Counted from the first letter of the stretch, positions 7,759 to 15,843 are shown. The stretch is 23,161 bases of DNA from Cocleimonas sp. (GCA_023145535.1 JAGLDQ010000001.1:1-23161), one strand, 5' to 3'. Numbers and translations are program-made. Notes: a model not told the origin generated them from the sequence alone.

Positions 7759-8547
7759 ATGTTAACGGATACAGAGTTACTACAATACGTTCCAGAAGAG
7801 GGTTACTTAAAAGACCGTGTTATTTTGGTAACAGGGGCAGCTGATGGGATTGGCAGGGCAATTTCACTCGCTTATGCGCGTTATGGAGCGACGATTGTTC
7901 TCCTAGGAAAGACGATTAAGCCTTTGGAAGCTATTTATGATGAAATTATTGAAGCGGGAGGGGCTGACCCTGCGATTTATCCGCTGAATATGGAAGGGGC
8001 GAATGTCCATGATTATCAGGAAATGGCGAAAACGATAGAGAAGGAGCTAGGGCGTTTGGATGGGATTGTGTTAAATGCGGCTTGGTTGCCTGCGTTTATT
8101 CCGTTTAAAGCGTATGAGATTGAACTTTATTCTAAGACAATGACCGTTAACCTTCATGCAAATTTTTTAATCACACAGTCTTGTTTGCCATTACTTGAGA
8201 AGGCGGAGGACGCGGCAATTATTTCGTCATCACATCGGTCTAATAAAGCGTATAACGGTGCATTTGGTATGGCAAAAGCGGGGTTGAATGCGATGATGGA
8301 TATTGTTGCGGATGAGTATGATGGAGAGGATAATTTTATTCGCGTGAATAGCATTGACTCAGGAGCATTAAAGACGCAAATGCGTCGTTTGAATTATCCG
8401 CTTGAAGAGATTGAAACATTGGCAAACCCAGAGGCGATTGTTGGCCCTTATCTTTATTTTATGGGGGCTGATGCGGGGAAGCGTACGGCAGAGCATATTC
8501 AGTATGATCGTTTGCCTGCGGATGCGAAATGGAATGGTGACAAGTAG
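7759..8547 (+). CDS. YciK-like short-chain dehydrogenase/reductase with altered active site
   Basis: A 262-residue classical SDR. The Rossmann cofactor loop VTGAADGIGRAIS (TGxxxGIG), the NAAW motif (Asn106), and a catalytic-type Asn131 in TVNLHANF are present. The layout and C-terminus (VADEY, RVNSIDSGALKTQMRR, then PYLYFMG-D) follow the YciK group of gammaproteobacteria, whose substrate is unknown. The catalytic Y-x-x-x-K reads F-G-M-A-K here: Lys173 is kept but Tyr169 is Phe (TTT at 8263-8265), so normal hydride-transfer chemistry is doubtful. Ser156-158 lies at the usual spacing. The start is the ATG at 7759, supported by GAGGGA eleven bases earlier, rather than a TTG 33 bases upstream. 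It is 14 bases before cmoA and probably forms one operon with cmoA and cmoB. Confidence 0.85.
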   Translation: MLTDTELLQYVPEEGYLKDRVILVTGAADGIGRAISLAYARYGATIVLLGKTIKPLEAIYDEIIEAGGADPAIYPLNMEGANVHDYQEMAKTIEKELGRLDGIVLNAAWLPAFIPFKAYEIELYSKTMTVNLHANFLITQSCLPLLEKAEDAAIISSSHRSNKAYNGAFGMAKAGLNAMMDIVADEYDGEDNFIRVNSIDSGALKTQMRRLNYPLEEIETLANPEAIVGPYLYFMGADAGKRTAEHIQYDRLPADAKWNGDK

Positions 8548-8561
8548 AACGCTAATAGTCA

Positions 8562-9284
8562 ATGAAACAAGATAATATTTTCTCCACTCTCAAAACACCA
8601 GTTGATTTTAATTTTGATGCTGCTGTTGTTGATGTCTTCCCCGATATGTTGCGTCGCTCTATTCCTGGCTATGAAAATATAATTAGGATGCTCGGTGGTC
8701 TAGCGTGTGGTTATGCACAAAATAACACCCGTATTTATGATTTAGGTTGTTCCTTAGGGGCGGCTACTTTATCCGTGCATCGACAGACTAGAGATTTATC
8801 GCTACAGCATATTTGTATTGATAATTCCGCCGCAATGATTAAGCGTTGCGAATCTAAATTAAAGCGCCATATGCCGGCAACTTCAGTTGAGTTGATTTGT
8901 GATGATATTCAAAAAATCAAGATTGAAAATGCCTCTGTCGTATTGCTCAATTTTACGCTTCAATTTCTCCCCAAAGAAGCACGCTTTCGTTTGCTGAAAA
9001 CTATTTATAATGGTTTGCTTGAGGGCGGTGTGTTGATACTTTCTGAAAAACTTATTTTTAATGATGAAGCGGTGAATCAGCAGTTTATTGATTGGCATCA
9101 TCAGTTTAAGCGCGCAAATGGCTATAGTGATTTGGAAATTAGTCAAAAACGTGCCGCAATAGAAAATGTATTGATTCCTGATAGTTTTGAAACGCATCAA
9201 AAACGCTTGGCAGATGCTGGGTTTACACAAACGCTACAATGGTTTCAGGCGTTTAATTTTTCTTCACTAATTGCTTTAAAATGA
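8562..9284 (+). CDS. cmoA: Carboxy-S-adenosyl-L-methionine synthase CmoA
   Basis: CmoA makes carboxy-SAM from SAM and prephenate; CmoB then uses it to form 5-carboxymethoxyuridine (cmo5U, a precursor of cmo5U/mcmo5U) at tRNA position 34, which widens wobble decoding. The 240 residues include the family opening F-FD--V--VFPDMLRRSIPGYENII, the SAM-binding motif RIYDLGCSLGAATLSV, IDNSAAMI-RC, and the substrate-binding VVLLNFTLQFLP and LILSEK segments. E. coli CmoA is 247 residues, so length fits. It lies 14 bases after the SDR gene and overlaps cmoB by four bases (ATGA), the expected coupling. No strong Shine-Dalgarno is visible, consistent with translational coupling from the upstream gene. Confidence 0.97.
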   Translation: MKQDNIFSTLKTPVDFNFDAAVVDVFPDMLRRSIPGYENIIRMLGGLACGYAQNNTRIYDLGCSLGAATLSVHRQTRDLSLQHICIDNSAAMIKRCESKLKRHMPATSVELICDDIQKIKIENASVVLLNFTLQFLPKEARFRLLKTIYNGLLEGGVLILSEKLIFNDEAVNQQFIDWHHQFKRANGYSDLEISQKRAAIENVLIPDSFETHQKRLADAGFTQTLQWFQAFNFSSLIALK

Positions 9285-10273
9285 TTGAATTTACTCCTTT
9301 ATACAAACATCTACAACAAACAGAGTTAGCGGATTGGGCCACTGTGTTACCTTCGCAACTAGAGACCGTTTTTAACGAGCGTTTTCATGGGAAAATGGAA
9401 CAATGGCGTGATTTATTAGCCAGTTTGCCTGAAATTAGCGCATCAGAAAACACGTTTAATGCAGATAAAATCCATATTGGTTCTAGCCTAGATTGTGATC
9501 AAACAACACAGCAGCAACTAAAAAAAATACTAGAACAGTTTCTTCCTTGGCGCAAAGGGCCTTATGAATTATTTGGACTCCATATTGATACGGAGTGGCA
9601 TTCAGATTGGAAGTGGCAGCGTGTTCAACCGCATATTGCACCACTTAAAAATCGTTTAGTGTTGGATATTGGTTGTGGTAATGGCTACCATATGTGGCGT
9701 ATGTTAGGTGAGGGCGCGCGGCTTGTGGTTGGTGCTGATCCTAGTCAGTTTTTTCTTTCCCAGTTTCATATCATGAAGCATTACGCGGGGGCTGATTTAC
9801 CCATTCATTTATTGCCCTTAAAGGGTGAAGAGCTGCCCGCCTTTACGCGTGAATATCGTGGCAAAGGATTTGATACCGTTTTTTCTATGGGTGTTTTATA
9901 TCATCGTCAATCCCCCATTACGCATTTGCAAGCGTTACGCTATTTTCTTCGTCCTCGCGGTGAATTAATCTTAGAAACCTTAGTGATTGAGGGCAATGAG
10001 CAGCAGGTTTTAATCCCCAAAGACCGCTATGCAAAAATGCGTAATGTCTGGTTTATCCCGTCACCTGATTTACTTACACGTATGCTAGAGCGTGCAGGTT
10101 TTGTTAATATTCAAGTGGTGGATATTAATCAGACAACGGTGGAGGAGCAGCGTGTAACGGATTGGATGTCCTATGAATCTTTGGCTGACTTTCTTGATCC
10201 TGATGATGCTAATAAAACGATAGAAGGCTATCCCGCACCTAAACGAGCCATTGTTATTTGCAATGTTCCATAA
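9281..10273 (+). CDS. cmoB: tRNA U34 carboxymethyltransferase CmoB
   Basis: CmoB transfers the carboxymethyl group of carboxy-SAM to 5-hydroxyuridine at the wobble position of several tRNAs, giving 5-carboxymethoxyuridine. The 330 residues match the E. coli enzyme (323): an N-terminal helical part (about 1-90) with WRKGP-ELFG--IDTEW-SDWKW-R, then the methyltransferase domain with LVLDIGCGNGYHMWRMLGEGA, GADPSQFFL-QF, and FDTVFSMGVLYHRQSPI-HL. WFIPS and TVEEQR-T-WM--ESLADFLDP mark the C-terminal end. Its start overlaps the end of cmoA by four bases. It is convergent with the metal-dependent hydrolase gene. Confidence 0.97.
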   Translation: MIEFTPLYKHLQQTELADWATVLPSQLETVFNERFHGKMEQWRDLLASLPEISASENTFNADKIHIGSSLDCDQTTQQQLKKILEQFLPWRKGPYELFGLHIDTEWHSDWKWQRVQPHIAPLKNRLVLDIGCGNGYHMWRMLGEGARLVVGADPSQFFLSQFHIMKHYAGADLPIHLLPLKGEELPAFTREYRGKGFDTVFSMGVLYHRQSPITHLQALRYFLRPRGELILETLVIEGNEQQVLIPKDRYAKMRNVWFIPSPDLLTRMLERAGFVNIQVVDINQTTVEEQRVTDWMSYESLADFLDPDDANKTIEGYPAPKRAIVICNVP

Positions 10274-10331
10274 TAAAAAATAAGCTGATTTCTTTAATGT
10301 CATCACTTCTCTACGTACCGCCTTTCTTAGG

Positions 10332-11330
10332 CTAAAATATCATCGAAAATAATAAACTAAGGTTTTTCTTTCGATTGCTGTGACTGGTTGAATAGTCAAT
10401 ATGTTCGTCAGGTTTAGCATCTTTTGATAATTCAATTCCCCAAAGCGCCGTGACGGTATTTGGTACCAGTGAGTAGCGCATATCAATAATTCGCAGCGGG
10501 TTTGTAGGATCAATAGAGAGAAAATCATCGGAAAACCAGCGAAAGCGTTCAATATCTTTTGCTTGCTGAGAGTTTGTGTCTAGCCAAGGAAAATCGCGTT
10601 TTATATCTAATTTAGCTAGTGTTTCACCTTTCCAGATTTTTGTTTCAAATAAACCCGCTTTTACGGCATCAATATGAAAATTTCCTTCTGTTTCATAAAT
10701 TATTTTCCAAACAACGAGATTGGCAAAGCTGGGTTTGGCTTTTAATCGTATGGGTAGATGTCCTCGATCTTTTGCTAATTGTGCGCCAAGCGTCAGTGCG
10801 CGTTGGTGCTGAAGATAGCCCAGTGCTAAATAAAAGCACATCCAAATTAACGCTATATTCACATAGTAGCGGTTGTCTTTTTTAAAAGCGAGATAGATCA
10901 AGAAGAGTAAAGGAAGGGTAAAAAGTGGATCAATGATCGATATAAATGACCACGAAAAGCGTTCGTTACTCAGTGGCCATAATAATTGTGTGCCATATGA
11001 GGTGCAGCCATCAAGTAAGGCATGTGTTGCGAAGCCAATAACGCACCAAAGTAGGGTTTGTAAGTAGCTTATATGCCAGCGTTTTCCTAGCAGGGGGTAG
11101 AACAGTAGGCTACAGATTAACCCGCCAATGGGAATGAAAAATAATGAATGGGTGAAGTGACGGTGGAGTTCTAGCGCGAGTAATGGGTCTGTTGATGAGC
11201 GGATTAACACATCAAGATCAGGTGCCATCCCTGCTAATCCACCGATGATAATGGCTTTGCCGAGTTGTTTTGATTTTGCTTGGGTTTGCGCGAATAATGC
11301 GCCGAGTGCGCCTTGTGTTATTGGATCCAT
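10332..11330 (-). CDS. Inner-membrane metal-dependent hydrolase (YdjM/PF04307-like)
   Basis: A 332-residue multi-spanning protein of the YdjM-type family of putative membrane-bound metal-dependent hydrolases. The metal-ligand motifs are seen in order: Asp38 and Asp40 in APDLDVL, His56/His58/His61 in ELHRHFTHSL, and His103 and Asp107 in ATHALLDGCTSYGTQLLWPLS. Hydrophobic segments around 27-37, 63-80, 91-105 and 130-150 and 160-175 suggest several membrane spans. The C-terminal third (after about 185) is soluble and predicted beta-rich, which is the long form of the family. The substrate is unknown; distant resemblance to phospholipase C-type zinc enzymes is the basis of the name. It stands alone, convergent with cmoB. 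A shorter relative is encoded at 22158-22655. Confidence 0.85.
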   Translation of the reverse strand: MDPITQGALGALFAQTQAKSKQLGKAIIIGGLAGMAPDLDVLIRSSTDPLLALELHRHFTHSLFFIPIGGLICSLLFYPLLGKRWHISYLQTLLWCVIGFATHALLDGCTSYGTQLLWPLSNERFSWSFISIIDPLFTLPLLFLIYLAFKKDNRYYVNIALIWMCFYLALGYLQHQRALTLGAQLAKDRGHLPIRLKAKPSFANLVVWKIIYETEGNFHIDAVKAGLFETKIWKGETLAKLDIKRDFPWLDTNSQQAKDIERFRWFSDDFLSIDPTNPLRIIDMRYSLVPNTVTALWGIELSKDAKPDEHIDYSTSHSNRKKNLSLLFSMIF

Positions 11331-11465
11331 AGAGAGTTAGTTTTTTAGGTTGCCCACCTATTTTAAAAGAATTTAACCACAAAATACACAGCCTATACAG
11401 AAACTTGGACGGGTCTGTGTTTTTAGCGGTTCAATAAAAGATTTTAAACTGAATGCCGAATCACA

Positions 11466-13070
11466 TCAAAAAAAGCGTTTTACTGCTTGATACTTCGGTG
11501 CTTTATGATCAGGTTGGTTTAGATGCTCTTTAAGTCCCCAACTGCCATAAAATTGGTAAGTTTTAGGTGCGGAGAATAATGTCATTAAACTATTACCTGT
11601 AATGCGTCCCCAATTTTGCAAAAATTCAATATACATTTTTTCCATTGGATGAGCGCGATTAGCGCCAATGAGATAGGGGTTTGGATGATCGCGTGTTGAG
11701 CGTGTTCCTGGTGCGAGTAGATGCTGTCCACCCTCATAGGCGATTAGTTTCACTTTGTATTTTTTTGTGATAACCATTTGCTTTTCAAGTCGATCATAAA
11801 CACCCTTCATTGAGTAGGGGTTTTTAGGGTCTTTGAGCAACTTGAATACATCAGGTACGGATCGAATTTGTTTTAATAGGGGGTAATGCACGTAGAAGTA
11901 GGGCGCTATTGCATAGGCATCAATATGTTTGTAGGTGTTATTATAGTTTAATAATATCTCTGTCATTCTGATACTAGCGGCAAAGCCACCTAATACACGG
12001 GTAAAGCGTTGATGTCCGCCGTAAACCTGCTCCCAGATACGCATGATCTCCACACTGCGCTTGGCATAAAACTTATGCCCTGCTTGGGCTCTATTTGTAT
12101 CAAGGCGTTGTTTTATCCCCATTGTTTTGGTGTAACGCGCCTGACTGAATGCGTTATTCCACGTTTCATTGGTGTATTCAATATAAGGCTTTAAATGAGG
12201 GCGTAAATGTTTTTTAACATAGCGCGCATATTGGCGTATTAGATTATTATCGGCGGCATGCGGCATATTAAACCAAGGGGTTGCATTAAGTTTATTGGCA
12301 AGTTTTACCATGACTTCAAGGGGTGCGCCACGGCGACCTTCTTTGCCCGCCCATGTTGCTTGCGTCATACGTGGCATACGATTCCACGAGGTCACAGGGT
12401 TACGGGTAATGCCTGACATATTCATAAAACGGATTACTTTGAAATTACGCATAAAGTTTAGATAATCAGGATTGAATAGGATTTTATCGTAATGTTTTTC
12501 AAAGGCGAGGTAATTGTTACGACAAGAACGTGCATTTGGGACGCGTTTGTAAGGATTATTAGCACAGATGCCACCTGGAGGAAGCAGGCGTATATTACGT
12601 AAATAGTTTTTAGGGTTGCTTTTAATAATACGGAGTGTGACTTTAAAGAATTTATCCCCCCCTGCACGTATTTGGATGATTTCTCTGCCCGCTGATTGAC
12701 TAACCAGTTTTGCATCATCGCCATACGTTAAGGTGCCTTCGCCATCATAGAGAACGGTGTAATTTCCATCAGGAATCGTGCCCGCAGGTAACCAGTGAAT
12801 CAAATTAGTGCCAGCTACGCCGCCATTTAGATTGCGAGGCCAACCATCATGGTCATAGGCAATATTGCCATGGGTTAAACGTCGTGATTCATCAAAGGGT
12901 AAGGCTTGTTTGAATAGATTGAGGAAAGGCGCGCTGGAATCAACCTGCATCACTTCATTGGTATTAATACCAAGTAAGGGTTTGCCGGCGGCATAAAGAT
13001 TGGCATGAGTGAATAGCGCTGATAATAAAATAATAATTGAAGTGAAAGGTGAGAAAGCAGTGAAATTCAT
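11466..13070 (-). CDS. Large exported clan GH-A-like protein, possible glycoside hydrolase
   Basis: A 534-residue protein starting with a signal peptide (hydrophobic residues about 10-22, cleavage near NLYA-AG). Residues about 60-165 look like a beta-sandwich carbohydrate-binding-type domain; residues about 200-490 look like a TIM barrel. Two glutamates stand where clan GH-A glycosidases keep their catalytic pair: Glu302 in YIEYTNETWN (Asn-Glu, acid/base) and Glu446 in LIAYEGGQHL (nucleophile). Four cysteines (C169 and C183 among them) could form disulfides outside the cytoplasm. Relatives are usually annotated as cellulose-binding or hypothetical proteins; I cannot assign a CAZy family or substrate. 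It is not next to other carbohydrate genes. A ribosome site is weak. The leader may hold an inverted-repeat structure (13126-13164). Confidence 0.7.
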   Translation of the reverse strand: MNFTAFSPFTSIIILLSALFTHANLYAAGKPLLGINTNEVMQVDSSAPFLNLFKQALPFDESRRLTHGNIAYDHDGWPRNLNGGVAGTNLIHWLPAGTIPDGNYTVLYDGEGTLTYGDDAKLVSQSAGREIIQIRAGGDKFFKVTLRIIKSNPKNYLRNIRLLPPGGICANNPYKRVPNARSCRNNYLAFEKHYDKILFNPDYLNFMRNFKVIRFMNMSGITRNPVTSWNRMPRMTQATWAGKEGRRGAPLEVMVKLANKLNATPWFNMPHAADNNLIRQYARYVKKHLRPHLKPYIEYTNETWNNAFSQARYTKTMGIKQRLDTNRAQAGHKFYAKRSVEIMRIWEQVYGGHQRFTRVLGGFAASIRMTEILLNYNNTYKHIDAYAIAPYFYVHYPLLKQIRSVPDVFKLLKDPKNPYSMKGVYDRLEKQMVITKKYKVKLIAYEGGQHLLAPGTRSTRDHPNPYLIGANRAHPMEKMYIEFLQNWGRITGNSLMTLFSAPKTYQFYGSWGLKEHLNQPDHKAPKYQAVKRFF

Positions 13071-13125
13071 TCGGCTCTATACCTGTTTTAGTGGGTCAAT
13101 GATTTTATAGGAGAGTGCAGATGTC

Positions 13126-13164
13126 ACCCTACACACCTTTAAAAGTCGATGAAGTGTGCAGGGT
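13126..13164. repeat. Hairpin in leader of GH-like gene
   Basis: ACCCT and CACAC (13126-13130, 13132-13136) pair with GTGTG and AGGGT (13154-13158, 13160-13164), giving a ten-pair stem with one central A-C mismatch and a 17-base loop. It lies 56 bases before the minus-strand start of the GH-like gene and is not followed by a T run on either strand, so it is not a standard terminator. It could be an operator or a leader structure. Confidence 0.35.
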
Positions 13165-13210
13165 ATTTCTGACAATGGATAGTCAACACCCTAGATTTTA
13201 TATACGCAAG

Positions 13211-13253
13211 CACTTTTAGCCTCCTCGATATAAAGATAGGCGAAATAAAAGTG
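13211..13253. repeat. Hairpin downstream of der
   Basis: CACTTTTA (13211-13218) and GCCT (13219-13222) face AGGC (13238-13241) and TAAAAGTG (13246-13253). The twelve base pairs are interrupted by a four-base bulge on one side. It begins 27 bases after the der stop on the minus strand, where a 3'-end structure would be expected, but no T tract follows, so intrinsic termination is unproven; it may only protect the 3' end or be a Rho-dependent end. Confidence 0.35.
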
Positions 13254-13279
13254 TAGTTCAAATCTATTTGATTTTCTTG

Positions 13280-14701
13280 TTATTTTCTCTTGCTGTTTTT
13301 TAGCGATGTTTTATGGGGCGACTTAAGCTTTTGACGGTATTCCTGAGATTTAGACATTCGGGCGCGTTTTTTGGGAACATCAAAGGGGTTATCGCCAGTT
13401 TTAAATTCGATACGAACTTGTGTGCCTTTAAGCTTTAACGTTTGGCGGAAATAGTTCATTAAATAGCGTTTATAGCTATTGGCGATGCGCTTTGTTTGGT
13501 TGCCATGAATAACAATCGTAAAGGGGTTGCTGCCGCCTTGATGTGCATAGCGCAATTTAATGCGTCGGCCACTACTAATCGGGAGTTGATGTGTCTGAAC
13601 TGCCGTTTCGAGCATTTTAGTCATACGTGCCGTTGAGACTTTCAACATGGAAGAGTCATACGCTTCATGTACGGATTCAAATAAATGACCCACGCCTGTG
13701 CCATGAAGTGCAGAGATAAAGTGGCGATCTGCAAAGTCTAAAAAGGGGAGCTTTACTTCCAGTTTGGTTTTGATTTGATCGCGTGCATATTCGTCCAAAC
13801 CATCCCATTTATTAATCGCTAAGACGAGAGAGCGACCAGCATCTAATACTAAACCGAGTAAATGGGCATCTTGATCGGTAATGGTTTCATGTGCATCAAG
13901 CAACATAATAACGACATGTGATTTCTCAATAGCATCCAGTGTTTTGATAATGCTAAATTTTTCAATCGCTTCATTGACTTTGCTTCGACGACGTACCCCT
14001 GCCGTATCAATCAAGGTATATTTTTCGCCATCACGTTCAAAGGGAACAAAAATACTGTCACGGGTTGTACCCGGTTCATCAAATGCGACCACACGCTCTT
14101 CGCCCATTATGCGGTTGATGAGCGTAGACTTTCCCACATTAGGACGACCAATAAAGGCAATGCGAATGGTATCAAGGTAACTATCAAATTCTTCCTCTGC
14201 TTCGTCATCATCAGGATAATTATCCAGCAAGGCATTAATCATTTTGGTAATGCCACGATTTTGTGTTGCTGCGATGGGGAAGACATCAGCAAAACCAAGC
14301 TGATAAAACTCCGCACAAGCTTGATCAGGATCGACGGTATCAATTTTATTAACGAGCAAATAAACTTGTTTACCTTCACGGCGCAAACGTCTGGCGACTA
14401 CATCATCTGCGGCCGTTAACCCTTCGCGGCCATCCACCAAAAACATAATGACATCCGCTTCATCGACGGCCATCCATGTCTGTGCAGCCATATATTCATC
14501 AATACCAACATCTTCACCTGTCAAGCCACCGGTATCGATCAATAGGTAATCTCGTTCGCCAACCACGCCTGATCCATATTTGCGATCACGGGTTAGCCCA
14601 GGATAATCCGCTACGAGGGCATCACGGGATTTGGTTAAACGGTTAAAAAGTGTCGATTTGCCCACATTAGGGCGGCCAACTAAGGCAAATACAGGTTTCA
14701 T
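13280..14701 (-). CDS. der: Ribosome biogenesis GTPase Der (EngA)
   Basis: Der is an essential GTPase with two tandem G domains that helps mature the 50S ribosomal subunit. The 473 residues show domain 1 with GRPNVGKS (9-16), DYPGLTRDR, DTGG and NKID (118-121), an acidic linker (YPDDDEAEEEFDS, about 162-174), domain 2 with GRPNVGKS (185-192), DEPGTTRDS, DTAGVRRRSKV and NKWD (297-300), and the C-terminal KH-like domain ending with the basic tail (VPKKRARMSKSQEYRQK, then KSPHK). The length is slightly below that of E. coli Der (490). The start ATG at 14701-14699 begins the characteristic MKPVFALVGRPNVGKSTLFNRL. It is transcribed away from the XpaC-TelA cassette, with the divergent promoters within 14702-14858. 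Confidence 0.98.
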   Translation of the reverse strand: MKPVFALVGRPNVGKSTLFNRLTKSRDALVADYPGLTRDRKYGSGVVGERDYLLIDTGGLTGEDVGIDEYMAAQTWMAVDEADVIMFLVDGREGLTAADDVVARRLRREGKQVYLLVNKIDTVDPDQACAEFYQLGFADVFPIAATQNRGITKMINALLDNYPDDDEAEEEFDSYLDTIRIAFIGRPNVGKSTLINRIMGEERVVAFDEPGTTRDSIFVPFERDGEKYTLIDTAGVRRRSKVNEAIEKFSIIKTLDAIEKSHVVIMLLDAHETITDQDAHLLGLVLDAGRSLVLAINKWDGLDEYARDQIKTKLEVKLPFLDFADRHFISALHGTGVGHLFESVHEAYDSSMLKVSTARMTKMLETAVQTHQLPISSGRRIKLRYAHQGGSNPFTIVIHGNQTKRIANSYKRYLMNYFRQTLKLKGTQVRIEFKTGDNPFDVPKKRARMSKSQEYRQKLKSPHKTSLKNSKRK

Positions 14702-14776
14702 AAGAGGGTATTGGTCATTGAAAGCAATAAAGCGGGGAGAATAGCAAATTTTATGGCTTGGTGTGCTAGCGAATAC

Positions 14777-14787
14777 ACGATAATCGT
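14777..14787. promoter_or_regulatory. Dyad next to cassette promoter, possible operator
   Basis: ACGAT-A-ATCGT is a perfect dyad of 5-base arms around one base, within a looser repeat (GCTAG at 14765-14769 and CTAGC at 14790-14794). It lies directly before the -35 box of the candidate promoter at 14795 and in the divergent region with der, a fitting place for a regulator of the cassette. The regulator is unknown. Confidence 0.3.
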
Positions 14788-14794
14788 ATCTAGC

Positions 14795-14823
14795 TTGAAA
14801 AAAGACTGATTTAGCTATATATA
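14795..14823 (+). promoter_or_regulatory. Candidate sigma70 promoter for the XpaC-TelA-SPFH cassette
   Basis: TTGAAA (14795-14800), a 17-base spacer, then TATATA (14818-14823) match the sigma70 consensus in sequence and spacing. Transcription would start near 14830, about 30 bases before the small ORF at 14859 and 145 before xpaC. The TATATATATAG tract leaves the exact -10 register open. Confidence 0.5.
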
Positions 14824-14858
14824 TAGTCCTAACTTTAACCTTTTATGGTACTTATTCA

Positions 14859-14954
14859 ATGCCCTACCTTGTTAAGAAAATTATTGGTTTTCTTCTATTA
14901 GCTGCAACTGTTGGTCTCGTTTCGATTCAAGCTTTAATTCATACCTTTCAATAA
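14859..14954 (+). CDS. Possible 31-residue single-span membrane peptide
   Basis: A 31-codon ORF starts at ATG 14859 and ends with TAA. The peptide opens MPYLVKKIIGFLLLAATVG: a short polar start with two lysines, then about 17 hydrophobic residues, then a short polar tail ending HTFQ. That is a classic one-helix inner-membrane peptide, with the lysines favouring an N-in orientation. It ends 19 bases before the xpaC start and lies just behind the candidate promoter, so it would be the first gene of the cassette. No clear Shine-Dalgarno precedes its ATG, which lowers confidence; leader-type initiation close to the transcript start is possible. It resembles no family I recognise. Too short to exclude chance. 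Confidence 0.45.
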   Translation: MPYLVKKIIGFLLLAATVGLVSIQALIHTFQ

Positions 14955-14973
14955 CCCACTTTGAGGATTTTTT

Positions 14974-15843
14974 ATGTCTAGTGCAAGACGTTATTCGCCA
15001 GAGGAAAAGACGCTGAATAAAGTTAAATATGGGTTGAAAGGTTTTTTACTTTTTGTACTTCCCATTCCATTACTTATCGCCGCCATTATATCATTAATAC
15101 GGGGTGAAATGATGCATACGCTCGTGTCAGGGGCGGCATTTGCGGGCTTTATGGTATCAGCGATGATTGCGCGTGAGGGCTTTAAGGGTGAAGGAAAATA
15201 TCAACGGCATCGTTTTGCCAAAGCACCTAGTACACCGTTTAAAACGATCGCGGCGATGTTTCTGGGGGTAAGCACAGGGTTAACGGCTTTGTTTGCAACC
15301 GGTGATGGCTTTTCTACAGGGCATATCTTTAATAGTGTTTTATTAGGTGTTGCCGCCTTATTAGGGTTTTATTTCTCTTATGGTTTAGATCCACGCAAAG
15401 ATAAAACAGGGGGAATTTCATTAAGTGTGAGTGCAGATGAGGTCTTTGAAGCATTAGAGGCCGCTGAGATTAAGATAGCGGGGATTGAAGTGGCAAGAAA
15501 AAATATCAATAACCTAGAGCTAGATCAGCATTTAAGAAGCATTACTAAAAAAGCGCGGGGTATTTTAGAGACCATTAAAAATGATCCTAATGACTTGGAT
15601 CGTGCGCGTAAATTTTTGACAGTTTATCTTGATGGAACACAGCGAGTAACGGAAAGCTATGCAAAAACTCATAGTAAAGAGGCAACTACCGAAGCGCTCG
15701 ATTCAAATTTTAGGCGTGTCCTAAACTCAATCGAAAAAACGTTTGATGAGCAACAAGAAAAACTTAAAGAAAATGATCGCTTTGATCTTGATGTTAAGAT
15801 TGAGGTGTTGGAAACGCAATTAAAACAAGAAGGTGTTGTATAA
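14974..15843 (+). CDS. xpaC: XpaC-family membrane protein (5-bromo-4-chloroindolyl phosphate hydrolysis protein)
   Basis: A 289-residue protein of the XpaC family, named from a Bacillus gene whose product allowed hydrolysis of a chromogenic phosphate; the real biochemical role is unknown, and it often sits beside TelA. The N-terminal half holds about four hydrophobic segments (near residues 22-43, 47-65, 88-108 and 116-136); the C-terminal half (about 150-289) is charged and helical, likely coiled coil, and would lie in the cytoplasm. GAGGA nine bases before the ATG is a good ribosome site. The gene ends about 100 bases before telA, with an AGGAGGTG in the gap (15859-15866) that has no good start codon. 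The family link is judged from architecture and the TelA context. Confidence 0.75.
   Translation: MSSARRYSPEEKTLNKVKYGLKGFLLFVLPIPLLIAAIISLIRGEMMHTLVSGAAFAGFMVSAMIAREGFKGEGKYQRHRFAKAPSTPFKTIAAMFLGVSTGLTALFATGDGFSTGHIFNSVLLGVAALLGFYFSYGLDPRKDKTGGISLSVSADEVFEALEAAEIKIAGIEVARKNINNLELDQHLRSITKKARGILETIKNDPNDLDRARKFLTVYLDGTQRVTESYAKTHSKEATTEALDSNFRRVLNSIEKTFDEQQEKLKENDRFDLDVKIEVLETQLKQEGVV

Noticed and set aside
11350..11445. Short pairing (ACACAG with CTGTGT) between the two minus-strand genes
   Set aside because: Six base pairs across a 25-base loop with no supporting inner stem; not distinguishable from chance as a terminator.
7404..13256. Shared 13-mer AATAAAAGTGTAG at 7404-7416 and 13244-13256
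   Set aside because: A handful of such 13-base matches are expected by chance in 23 kb of AT-rich DNA; flanks do not match, so no repeat family is claimed.
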